Below, piece after piece: positions 1 through 6,480 of a stretch of 8,003 nt of DNA (positions are counted from its first letter, which is position 1; every line of letters begins with the position of its first letter). The translations under genes and the position numbers were made by a program. Origin of the DNA: CAYWNA01 sp964459305 (GTDB lineage Bacteria > Planctomycetota > Planctomycetia > Pirellulales > Pirellulaceae); the NCBI GenBank assembly GCA_964459305.1, contig CAYWNA010000412.1, positions 1 to 8,003 of the forward strand, read 5' to 3'. The notes below the pieces were generated by a model. It did no database searches and had not been told where the DNA came from. It saw only the letters and a list, made by a program, of their open reading frames with translations.

Positions 1-2
1 CG

Positions 3-32
3 GGCACCGAGGCCAAGTCCGCCCCCCTGTAA
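3..32 (+). CDS. possible C-terminal tail of an upstream gene (partial)
   Basis: Reading from base 3, nine sense codons (GTEAKSAPL) end in TAA at 30-32. An alanine/lysine/proline-containing tail like this is common at protein ends, and the next 300 bases hold nothing gene-like, so this may be the last codons of a plus-strand gene that begins left of the window. Nine residues cannot identify a family, and the frame could be open by chance. Confidence 0.25.
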   Translation, partial: GTEAKSAPL

Positions 33-349
33 CCCGATGTGACGTACCTGGTGTCGTCTGCTCCGCCGTCCACGCGTCGCAGTGAGTCGACCATTGGCTT
101 CGCCGTCCGCTGTCGTCTTACCCCCGGTGCTTTCTACGGCACGAAATGCCTCTGCAAGATAGTAGTATCATGCGTCCTTCTTGAGGCGGGACATCAACCA
201 TGTCAGAGGCGAACGATTTTTCATCGCGTGAGAGCGAATTCGTTGCCATTGCGAGGTAAAGCAACAGTCAATCTCCCTTGGGACGTTTCGTTGCCGTTCA
301 GTCCGGCGAATTCATTGCCGACCTAGGCGTCGATCATGAATGGTCCCAG
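33..349. other. no convincing gene; short imperfect repeats
   Basis: Open frames here have no recognisable product, no good ribosome binding site and no family motif. One short plus-strand frame starts with ATG at 200 (MSEANDF...), meets TAA at 257-259, and stays open again to TGA at 362-364. It could be a decayed small gene or chance. The word TTCGTTGCC occurs at 239-247 and 287-295 and, with one change, at 311-319, so the spacings are 48 and 24 bases. Nothing else stands out. Confidence 0.4.
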
Positions 350-364
350 TCAGGCCGGGCCTGA
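350..364 (-). terminator. GC-rich hairpin after the toxin remnant
   Basis: TCAGGCC (350-356) and GGCCTGA (358-364) are perfect inverted copies around one base, giving a stem of about 6 bp with a 3-base loop. On the minus strand the hairpin starts one base after the TGA of the toxin remnant (366-368), where a transcription stop would be expected. No T-run follows, so it is not a classical intrinsic terminator. It could instead protect the mRNA end. Confidence 0.3.
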
Positions 365-365
365 T

Positions 366-514
366 TCACAGCGGCAGTACGCGTACGCGACTCTTCGCTC
401 GTTCTACGACCACCAGCGCTCCGGCGGCCAGATCGGTTCTGACCAACCAGCCTGTTCCAGCAGCGGTATCCATTCCACCGACAGGTTCATGTCCACCACG
501 ATCCGAACGCTCAT
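366..514 (-). pseudogene. DUF5615 PIN-like toxin remnant, internally deleted and frameshifted
   Basis: The reading starts at ATG 514-512, overlapping the DUF433 stop codon by ATGA, the usual junction of DUF433-DUF5615 antitoxin-toxin pairs. The first 24 or so residues (MSVRIVVDMNLSVEWIPLL..., then EQAGW) match the N-terminus of DUF5615 PIN-like proteins, including the VDMNLS strand with the first acidic residue of the PIN-like site. This frame then runs into TAG at 406-404. In another frame, from about 434 down to TGA 368-366, the DNA encodes DLAAGALVVVERAKSR and then VRVLPL, the characteristic C-terminus of the same family. Intact members are about 110-120 residues (family knowledge), so about 60-70 residues have been lost near 435-445 along with the frame. 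The lost part would have carried the remaining acidic residues, so the 36-residue product should have no nuclease activity. An unusually short variant is possible, but the frame change argues against it. Confidence 0.8.
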
Positions 515-738
515 GTGACGACGAGTTCCTCCTCGCGTTCCTCCAATCGCCACGCCGCGTAAGCGAGCGCCTCGTCAAGGTCGGCCGGTTCCAGATACGG
601 GTAGGCCTCCAAAATACGTTCCCGCGATTCACCGGAGGCGAGCAACCCGACGACCGTGCCGACCGTAACTCGCAGCCCGCGAATACACGGCTTGCCACCC
701 ATCACCGCCGGGTCGTGAGAGATTCGCGTAAACTTCAT
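511..738 (-). CDS. DUF433 domain protein, antitoxin-like (VapB-type)
   Basis: This 75-residue protein is a complete DUF433 domain: residues 5-21 hold the signature ISHDPAVMGGKPCIRG, followed by LRVTVGTVVGLLASG, a helix-turn-helix-like region with the typical RILEAYPYLEPADL and the C-terminal helix DEALAYAAWRLEE. DUF433 proteins are small DNA-binding proteins, usually the antitoxin and autorepressor of a pair whose second gene is a DUF5615 PIN-like toxin. That gene follows here with an ATGA overlap but is broken. The start ATG at 738-736 has a GGAG ribosome binding site at 746-749 in proper spacing, and MKFTRI is a normal family N-terminus. The protein keeps full length with no stop or frameshift. 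It may still act as an antitoxin against related toxins elsewhere or as a regulator, or be a leftover of a decaying module. Confidence 0.85.
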   Translation of the reverse strand: MKFTRISHDPAVMGGKPCIRGLRVTVGTVVGLLASGESRERILEAYPYLEPADLDEALAYAAWRLEEREEELVVT

Positions 739-961
739 GGCAACACTCCGCTATAGCCCAACCGTCTGAGTGATTATCCTTGCGTACAGGCGTCAACTCG
801 CACTATTTCCCGAACTCGATTATGCTACCATCTTCCGAGACAAACGTCACTAACAGGAAGCCAATCCCCAGGCTGGCCACCGAACCTGTGGCCATCAAGA
901 AACAAAACGACGGCCAGTCTTCCTGTCAGATGATCCGTTGCGGTTCGGTGGGTGTCGTCGA
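739..961. other. intergenic region between the cyclase-like and DUF433 genes
   Basis: The region is 223 bases long and both flanking genes are on the minus strand. It should hold the end of the adaptor/cyclase operon transcript and the promoter of the DUF433 gene. Beyond the ribosome binding site at 746-749 and the stem-loop at 874-894, no clear -35/-10 pair was found. The TATAGC-like word on the minus strand near 751-757 lies too close to the start codon to be a convincing -10. Confidence 0.5.
874..894 (-). terminator. stem-loop downstream of the cyclase-like gene
   Basis: TGGCCAC (874-880) and GTGGCCA (888-894) form a perfect 7-bp stem with a 7-base loop, about 70 bases past the stop codon of the cyclase-like gene on the minus strand. 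There is no T-run after it, so termination is only a possibility. The word CCACCGAACC (877-886), covering one arm and most of the loop, has a perfect inverted copy at 942-951, so an alternative longer-range pairing exists. Confidence 0.3.
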
Positions 962-2137
962 TTATTGGCAACGATGTAGCGACATCAGAGCGAAGGCGGT
1001 TCCGTATTGTTGATGGTAGTTGTACAGGGGATAGTCCCACCACGTGCCGTCTTTCTCCTGCAACCGCAGCAGCAGGGCCGCGAGATGTGCCTGGAATTCG
1101 CCGCGTTCGGCGGACTCCAGTTGGTCGATGCACAAGGCCGCGTAGTAGTGACCGTAGTAGAAGAAGTAGCCGGCCACCTGGAACCATGACTCGTGGGGAA
1201 TGGGGCGTTTGCGGCCAATGCTGAGCCAGCCGTTGCGCGCGAACAGGCGGTGCAGCCATTCTTTGATTACATCGTCCGTGATTTTCTCATCGTCCCACAG
1301 ACGCAGCGCCACGTTGCACGCTTGAGAACGGCCGAGGCTGCCACCGGGCCGGTTGATTCCCAGCATCGGGCGCATCTTGAGGTATTCGCCGTAGGCGTAG
1401 GAGAAATCCGGCTTGCGTTGCCGCTGGATGGAGGCTACGGCGCGGTGCACCAGCTTTGCCGGCGGTTCGACGCCGATGCTGCGGGCCTCGTGAAAGGCGA
1501 CGAGGATGGTGGCTGAAACGAAACTTATCGAACTGGTGGCCGGCTTTTTGGAGCCGACGCGAAAGTCGTAGTAGCCCCAGCCGCCGTCGACCGACTCGTA
1601 GCGATCGAGGTAGTCGTATTGCGAGCGGATGAGTTCGGCAATCTTCTCTCGCCGGGCCGGGTCTTCGTTGCGTCGGTGCATGCGTACCACCGCCTGGATC
1701 GCGTAGGCGTGTCCCCAGACGTTGTAGATCGCATCGGGAGTCGCCCGCCGCAGAACGGGCAAACGCTCCATCAGCCAGGTCTCGCCGCGATCGATCGCCC
1801 GTTGAACGTCTTCCCGGTCGGAACCGACCTCGAGCAAGGCGGCAAGACACAGGGAGGTGACCGCCGTGCGGAATGCGTGGTGTGCACCCGGCACCGGCGC
1901 GTAGATGTTCAGGCTCTTCGTACGCGTGGCGGATCCCCAAGAACCGTTTGCGTTTTGATCCGCCAGCAAGAAAGCAATCCCATGATCGATGGCTGCCCGA
2001 ACGTCTTCCTGGGCAGGCATCGGTATCGGCTCAAGTCTCGGCGCGTCCGTCGTCGGGGCGCCTTGTTCGGCTCCGGCGATGGCCGTGGAAAGAAGCACGC
2101 TGACGGCAAACAGCAGAACAAGCCCCATGCGCATCAT
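962..2137 (-). CDS. exported prenyltransferase/squalene-cyclase-repeat protein
   Basis: This is a 391-residue protein with a signal peptide: MMRMG, a hydrophobic stretch at residues 5-19, and a likely cut after AIAGA (about residue 23). The mature part is all-helical with repeated tryptophan/glycine turns of the squalene-cyclase/prenyltransferase alpha-alpha barrel: QNANGSWG at 61-68, VDGGWGYYDF at 183-192, RNGWLSIG at 301-308 and QEKDGTWWDYP at 360-370. These resemble the QxxxGxW turns of triterpene cyclases. No DXDD motif is present, and the protein is shorter than squalene-hopene cyclase (over 600 residues), so cyclase activity is unlikely; a binding or scaffold role outside the cytoplasm is inferred. 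Such proteins are common and uncharacterised in planctomycetes (general knowledge). Its ATG (2137-2135) overlaps the stop of the adaptor gene by ATGA, so translation is probably coupled. In-frame ATGs at 2134 and 2128 are alternative starts giving the same signal peptide core. Confidence 0.8.
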   Translation of the reverse strand: MMRMGLVLLFAVSVLLSTAIAGAEQGAPTTDAPRLEPIPMPAQEDVRAAIDHGIAFLLADQNANGSWGSATRTKSLNIYAPVPGAHHAFRTAVTSLCLAALLEVGSDREDVQRAIDRGETWLMERLPVLRRATPDAIYNVWGHAYAIQAVVRMHRRNEDPARREKIAELIRSQYDYLDRYESVDGGWGYYDFRVGSKKPATSSISFVSATILVAFHEARSIGVEPPAKLVHRAVASIQRQRKPDFSYAYGEYLKMRPMLGINRPGGSLGRSQACNVALRLWDDEKITDDVIKEWLHRLFARNGWLSIGRKRPIPHESWFQVAGYFFYYGHYYAALCIDQLESAERGEFQAHLAALLLRLQEKDGTWWDYPLYNYHQQYGTAFALMSLHRCQ

Positions 2138-3630
2138 TTTTCGTCTCCGTCCGCTTTCGGCAGAAGGATCTCTTCGCCCGCCTTCAGTCCTCGCCGAATC
2201 TCAGTCTTTTTGTCCGTTCGCTTGCCGACCACAACGGTCCGCTTCACCGGTTCGCCGTCCTTGCCGACCACGTTCACGTAATTCTTCCCATCGCTATCGG
2301 TGTGCAGTCCGGCGGAAGGAATGGTGATGGCCTTTTGCTTGTCGTAAGCCAGCAACTTGACGCTGCATTTCATACCGGGGACGATGCGATTGTCGACCTT
2401 CTTGTCGGCCACTTGCAATTGACAGTCGAACACTCCAGACGAGATGGGGATCGGAGAGATCCTAGTGATTCTGCCTGCCAATTCCAGATTGGGGAAGCTA
2501 GTCGGCGTCATCTCTGCCTGAACACCCGCTCGAAGGTGCTGCAGGTCCTTTTCGGCAAGGTCCAGCCGCACGACCAGCGGGCGCAATGCGACGACGGTCA
2601 TGAAGGGCTGATTGGCCGTCAACGTTCCACCTCGGCGCAGTCGATCGACGGACTTGGTCGCATCGTCCCATTTGCCGCGCCGACAACGTCCGTAGTAGAC
2701 CACGCCCTCCATGGGTGACCGAACGGTCATCACCTTGCGGTCCTTCTTCAGCTTTGCCAACTCGTCGGACAGCTTTTTCTGCTGGCGGCGGAGCTTTTCG
2801 AGTTCGATCTGCTTCTTCTTGAGCGATGTAGGCAATGTGGCCTTGGTCCGCTGCCAGGCCAGATCCTGCCGTTTGGTGGTGTCGGTGAGTCGCTCGGTTT
2901 GTTCGGGCAGGCTGTGTTTGATGGTCCGCTCATGGGATATCTCCGCGGACTTAAGGGAGAACTTGCTCGAGTCGACGGAACGGCGGGCCCGTTTGAGAAT
3001 GATCTCCTCGGTCTCTTCCGTGAGGTCGTCCGCCTCGTACATCTTCTCCAATTGCTTGAGTTCCTCCTCGGCATATTCCAGTCGCCAGCGGGCGCTTTCG
3101 AGGCTGCGATCAGTTTCCTTCAGCGATCTCGGCCGGCGAACTTCGAGGAAGTATTCGAGCTCTTCGTCGGCCAATTCCTTCGCCTTGCGCGCTGTTTTCA
3201 GGTCCAGCGGCACGGTTTGTTCCAGCACGCTCAATTCCGCCTCGGCGTCCTTCAACGCCAGCTTTCCGAGTTCGACTTCGTGCTCTTTGGAACGCAGTTG
3301 TTCGTCCAGCTTCGTTGTTTCGAGCCAGACCAGCGGCGCTTCCTTCTTCACACGCTTGCCGTGATCGACGGCTTTCTGGACGGTCAACGTCGTCCAAACC
3401 TCGGGACGGAGCACAAGCTCCGTCATCTTGGCGGACTCAAAAATTCCGCTCACTTCCACCTCGATCCGGAACGGCTCCGCAGTGACCTTGTGCGTCGAAG
3501 GCTTGGCCTGGGGCTTGCTCGCCGGAGCCTTGTCGCCGGCTTGTTCCGCAGCACGTGCCGGGGCGTCAATGGCTCCGCAATACAGCGCCACACCCAAGCT
3601 GACGCATACGAATACGGATGATCGCTTCAT
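2134..3630 (-). CDS. HlyD/RND-type periplasmic adaptor (membrane fusion protein) with long coiled coil
   Basis: With ATG at 3630-3628 the protein has 498 residues. Periplasmic adaptors of this family link an inner-membrane pump to an outer-membrane channel. Residues 1-27 form a signal peptide (MKRSS, hydrophobic 6-21, cut near APARA-A). A half-lipoyl segment (about 55-105) leads into a heptad-rich helical hairpin (about 105-300) with its tip near YEADDLTEET (198-207). The second lipoyl half begins at VRSPMEGVVYYG (303-314). The beta-barrel domain follows (VVRLDLAEKDLQHLRAG, 353-369), then the membrane-proximal part with IVPGMKCSVKL (416-426) and the C-terminal RRGLKAGEEILLPK (479-492). The start is set by GAGGAG at 3640-3645, nine bases upstream, and by the signal peptide directly after it; a longer frame from 3735 would bury the signal. 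No lipobox is visible. The stop overlaps the start of the cyclase-like gene. No ABC, RND or TolC-like gene lies in the window, so the partner and cargo are unknown. Confidence 0.85.
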   Translation of the reverse strand: MKRSSVFVCVSLGVALYCGAIDAPARAAEQAGDKAPASKPQAKPSTHKVTAEPFRIEVEVSGIFESAKMTELVLRPEVWTTLTVQKAVDHGKRVKKEAPLVWLETTKLDEQLRSKEHEVELGKLALKDAEAELSVLEQTVPLDLKTARKAKELADEELEYFLEVRRPRSLKETDRSLESARWRLEYAEEELKQLEKMYEADDLTEETEEIILKRARRSVDSSKFSLKSAEISHERTIKHSLPEQTERLTDTTKRQDLAWQRTKATLPTSLKKKQIELEKLRRQQKKLSDELAKLKKDRKVMTVRSPMEGVVYYGRCRRGKWDDATKSVDRLRRGGTLTANQPFMTVVALRPLVVRLDLAEKDLQHLRAGVQAEMTPTSFPNLELAGRITRISPIPISSGVFDCQLQVADKKVDNRIVPGMKCSVKLLAYDKQKAITIPSAGLHTDSDGKNYVNVVGKDGEPVKRTVVVGKRTDKKTEIRRGLKAGEEILLPKADGDEK

Positions 3631-3639
3631 GGTTGCACA

Positions 3640-3645
3640 CTCCTC
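3640..3645 (-). promoter_or_regulatory. ribosome binding site deciding the adaptor start
   Basis: GAGGAG on the minus strand stands nine bases before ATG 3630-3628. No comparable site precedes the in-frame ATG at 3735, so translation from 3630 is preferred. Confidence 0.7.
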
Positions 3646-3694
3646 GCTCAAAACCTCGAAGAATACGTTTGTTCCATTGAATCTCTTACCTTCC

Positions 3695-3700
3695 AGTATA
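3695..3700 (-). promoter_or_regulatory. possible -10 element for the adaptor operon
   Basis: TATACT on the minus strand matches five of six bases of the sigma-70 -10 consensus and would give a leader of nearly 60 bases. The -35 is not recognisable, so this is a weak call. Confidence 0.2.
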
Positions 3701-4011
3701 GCCCGCACGTATTGCATCTGCGTTGGTTCCTGCAAAGCCAGTGTGCGCAGGGACGCGTGTCCGAATCGTTATCTAGCCCCATACTGGAGAACCGCAGTAC
3801 GCATAGGTGGCAAAGCGAAGGCGGTTTGTGGTTCAGACGGATGATTTCAGACTCTGCCTGCGGACTGGGGGGTGCTCCATTCGGAAAAAACGCTACGATC
3901 GGATGTAGCACCTGGTACGGATTGAAGTTGCCCGCAAACTGCCCAAGCGGGCGGACGCAAGTCGCTTGACCACCGCTTTGCCAGCAGCCCTGGCGTGTTT
4001 ATGATGAACCG

Positions 4012-6381
4012 ATGTGCCATGCTCTGTTGACAGCGTTCGATCCCCGGCCGATTTCACTGATGCTGATCTGGTCGACGTCACTGGCATTCGGCGGTGAAAC
4101 TGCCCCACGCGCGGCTGAGGCGGCTGATGGGACTTCGGTTCGGTTTCGCTTGACGGTCACGTCGCCGCTCGAATGCCGCAACGTCCCGATGGACCCCGTG
4201 ATCGACTTCGGCGCCATGATCCAGCACGCTGGGCTGCGTGGCGTTCTGGATCCGAACTCGATCGAGGTCGTCAACGCCACCACCGGCCAGCGTGTGCCTT
4301 TTGCTCGCCGCGAAGATCTTGCTTACGGCGATAGAGGTCGCATCGAGTGGGTGATTGAAGACCCGTCGCATCGAGCGTTTGACATTCACTTCGGCGTGGT
4401 GTCGCAGCGGCCCCCGTTGGAGACATCGTCGTATGTTCCGCCGATTGGCAACGGCGACTTGCTGCGCTACAACGCCGGCACCCATCGTCCCATCACGCTC
4501 TTCTATGCCGCTGCGCTGGTTGACTTGACGGGCGATCGGCGAGCGGATCTGGCGGGTTGTTGGAACTATGCCTATCGTCCCGGTGAACCGTGGGACGGGA
4601 TCATCTGTTATCCACGAGTTGGCAAGGAAGGCGAACTGCATTTCAGTGATCTTGTGCGTCTGCGCCACGTGGACAAGGGCGACGCGACTCGGCTGGAACA
4701 CTTCCGCCACACCTACATGTCGGCCGATTTCGCCGATTGCAATCGCGATGGACTCATCGACCTTGTGTATACACGTCGCGGTATGGACAAGGCCCAGTTC
4801 TTTCTGAACACCGGCAAGCGAGACCACGGCGGTATGCCGGTCTTTGCCCCGTCCGACACGGTGACCGTTACCGGCTGGCAGCCATGCCGAGCGGTGGATT
4901 TAGACGGCGACAACGTTTTGGATCTCGTTGTCGACGGGCACTTCATCAAGAATCTTAATTCAGACGGCTGGCCATTTGACGGGGACGAGCCGGTCGAGTT
5001 GGATGCAGGACGCGGATGCTGCTTTTTCGATATCGACCGCGACGGGCGACTAGACGCCGTCTGTCTCGAAGGCGGAGCGACGACGCAGCCGAACGGCTAT
5101 CGCATCGCGTGGCGACGGAACCTCCAAGGCGATCCACCCACATTCGGCCCAGAGCAACCCGTTAACGGGATCGCATTGGACTGGTGCACATTCGTCGCAG
5201 CCGTAAGAGACGGCGATCGATCCGGATTGCTGGTGCAACACGACGTATATCAGAGTGTATCGTTCTTTGAGCAAGCGGGCCGAGCTGGTGAGGACCATCG
5301 GTTCGCACATCGCGGGCGGGCGCAATCCACTTCGGCCGTGCTGTCGCTGAGCGATCAAGCGTGGCCATGTGTCTGCGATTGGGACGATGACGGTGACATG
5401 GATATGTTGGTCGGGGGCGGGTACGGCTGGCCGAGGATTGTGATCAACGAAGGTACGCCGGCGCGGCCGGCGTTTGCGGAGCCGAAGCGGATTCAGGCCG
5501 CCGGCAAGCCCATCCGCTGCTTGCGCAATGAGATTCTCGGCGAGCCGCACAACTGGCACGACATGGGGTATTCGTATCCGAGTCTTGCGGACTGGGACGA
5601 CGATGGATTGTGTGACCTTTTATTTCCCAACGAGACGAACCGGATCTTCTGGCATAGGAACATCGGCACGAGCAAGGAGCCGGCATTCGGCGAGCGGCGT
5701 CAGGTCCTTTGCGACGGCTATCCCGATTCGCCCGAGCGGCGGGCCCGATCCGCGAGCTTGGCCAACGATCCCAAGTCGAACAACGGCGTCTATCCACTGG
5801 AGGCGGAGCGGCCGTTCATGTGGCGCACGGGTGCTGCGTTTGCTGATTGGAATGGCGACGGGCTAACAGACCTAGTGACGCTCGACGGGCACACGCGGCG
5901 GGCGACATTGTCCGTGCAGTATCGGAGCACGGATGGAGAATTGCGATTGCGTCGCGAGGCTGTATTGAAGCTCGCCGACGGTCGCCCGATCGACGATCGG
6001 ATTGTCCGTCGCCGGGCGCATTGGACGGAGAGCTTCCGCCCCGTCGATTGGGACAGCGATGGGCTGACGGACTTGATCTACAGCCTGGCCGGCTCACATT
6101 CGGGCATACAGGACGCCGGCAGCATCTACCTGCTGCGAAACTGTGGCACGAAGAGCAAACCGGTGTTCGAAGCTCCTCAGACCATGCGATGTTTCGGCGA
6201 GCCGATCAGGATCACCAACCACGGCCCCCATCCCTGGGCCGGCGACTTCGACGGCGACGGCAAACCCGATTTGGTCTGCTGCGTCGAATGGAGCGTCTAC
6301 CCGTTCTACCGTCACGCGGCGCTGACGATGCCGGAACGACCGAAGGTTGAAATTGGTGGCGCCGAACGCGTCCCGAAGTGA
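4012..6381 (+). CDS. exported FG-GAP/VCBS repeat protein
   Basis: This 789-residue protein begins with an export signal (hydrophobic core around residues 14-28, ISLMLIWSTSLAFGG). ATG 4012 is the first start after an in-frame TGA at 3967-3969; ATG 4060 is an alternative. No strong ribosome binding site precedes either. Residues about 38-130 form a beta-rich domain (VIDFGAMI, DPNSIEVVN, AYGDRGRIEWVI). Nine calcium-loop repeats of the form DxDxDGxxDL follow: near residues 171 (DLTGDRRADL), 241 (DCNRDGLIDL), 296 (DLDGDNVLDL), 341 (DIDRDGRLDA), 456 (DWDDDGDMDM), 527 (DWDDDGLCDL), 610 (DWNGDGLTDL), 678 (DWDSDGLTDL) and 744 (DFDGDGKPDL). Such repeats build beta-propellers as in integrin alpha subunits, and in bacteria usually belong to secreted adhesins or carbohydrate-associated proteins. 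No catalytic domain is visible; ligand binding at the surface is inferred. It is divergent from the adaptor operon and converges on the ferredoxin gene. Confidence 0.85.
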   Translation: MCHALLTAFDPRPISLMLIWSTSLAFGGETAPRAAEAADGTSVRFRLTVTSPLECRNVPMDPVIDFGAMIQHAGLRGVLDPNSIEVVNATTGQRVPFARREDLAYGDRGRIEWVIEDPSHRAFDIHFGVVSQRPPLETSSYVPPIGNGDLLRYNAGTHRPITLFYAAALVDLTGDRRADLAGCWNYAYRPGEPWDGIICYPRVGKEGELHFSDLVRLRHVDKGDATRLEHFRHTYMSADFADCNRDGLIDLVYTRRGMDKAQFFLNTGKRDHGGMPVFAPSDTVTVTGWQPCRAVDLDGDNVLDLVVDGHFIKNLNSDGWPFDGDEPVELDAGRGCCFFDIDRDGRLDAVCLEGGATTQPNGYRIAWRRNLQGDPPTFGPEQPVNGIALDWCTFVAAVRDGDRSGLLVQHDVYQSVSFFEQAGRAGEDHRFAHRGRAQSTSAVLSLSDQAWPCVCDWDDDGDMDMLVGGGYGWPRIVINEGTPARPAFAEPKRIQAAGKPIRCLRNEILGEPHNWHDMGYSYPSLADWDDDGLCDLLFPNETNRIFWHRNIGTSKEPAFGERRQVLCDGYPDSPERRARSASLANDPKSNNGVYPLEAERPFMWRTGAAFADWNGDGLTDLVTLDGHTRRATLSVQYRSTDGELRLRREAVLKLADGRPIDDRIVRRRAHWTESFRPVDWDSDGLTDLIYSLAGSHSGIQDAGSIYLLRNCGTKSKPVFEAPQTMRCFGEPIRITNHGPHPWAGDFDGDGKPDLVCCVEWSVYPFYRHAALTMPERPKVEIGGAERVPK

Positions 6382-6443
6382 TCTCGCCAACATGCAGCGC
6401 GCCGGCCAAATCGTTTTTGACGAACTCATCGGTTGACATCGGG

Positions 6444-6457
6444 AAACGTCGACGTTT
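6444..6457. terminator. palindrome between convergent genes
   Basis: AAACGTCGACGTTT is a perfect 14-base palindrome between the convergent FG-GAP and ferredoxin genes. On the plus strand the T-run continues for two more bases, giving a weak terminator-like shape with a 5-bp stem. On the minus strand it follows the ferredoxin stop by 24 bases with no T-run of note. Termination in one or both directions is possible but the stem is short and AT-rich at its base. Confidence 0.25.
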
Positions 6458-6459
6458 TT

Positions 6460-6479
6460 CATGACGACGCATCCTCCTT
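6460..6479 (-). promoter_or_regulatory. strong Shine-Dalgarno and ATG just after the ferredoxin stop
   Basis: AAGGAGG (6479-6473, minus strand) begins one base after the ferredoxin TGA and is followed ten bases later by ATG AAA AAC at 6462. The frame that opens there runs antisense through the end of the FG-GAP gene to 6094 and looks non-coding beyond about 6380. The site may be the start of a lost or truncated downstream gene, or chance. Confidence 0.3.
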
Positions 6480-6480
6480 C

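Larger units (their letters stand above)
3631..4011. other. divergent intergenic region (adaptor operon / FG-GAP gene)
   Basis: This 381-base stretch must carry promoters for both directions. On the minus strand a TATACT word (3700-3695) could be a -10 element about 65 bases before the adaptor start, but no good -35 lies 16-18 bases upstream. Toward the plus-strand gene a stem of 6 bp (GCCCGC 3930-3935 / GCGGGC 3947-3952) lies about 60 bases before the ATG. TGGCAAAGCG at 3808-3817 has an inverted copy at 3974-3983. Open frames inside show no family motif or signal and are judged non-coding. Confidence 0.4.

Noticed and set aside
39..326. 95-codon plus-strand open frame at the left end
   Set aside because: No recognisable motif, no ribosome binding site, and irregular composition; cannot be supported as a gene.
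340..756. 138-codon plus-strand open frame over the antitoxin locus
   Set aside because: It is antisense to the DUF433 gene and the toxin remnant, both recognised from conserved residues; its own translation is arginine/proline-rich noise typical of GC-rich antisense.
3631..3735. N-terminal extension of the adaptor to an ATG at 3735
   Set aside because: It would place 35 polar residues before a good signal peptide, lacks a ribosome binding site, and overlaps the likely promoter; ATG 3630 has GAGGAG nine bases upstream.
3809..3823. Possible second copy of the palindrome arm (GGCAAAGCGAAGGCG, two differences from the arm at 6966-6981)
   Set aside because: Only half an arm is similar and there is no inverted partner nearby, so it cannot be called a copy of the element.
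3648..3911. 87-codon minus-strand open frame in the divergent intergenic region
   Set aside because: No signal, domain or ribosome binding site was seen, and it overlaps the adaptor leader.
3808..3983. 10-base inverted repeat TGGCAAAGCG bracketing 156 bases, considered as a miniature transposon
   Set aside because: Arms are short, no flanking target duplication is visible, and a chance match at this distance is likely.
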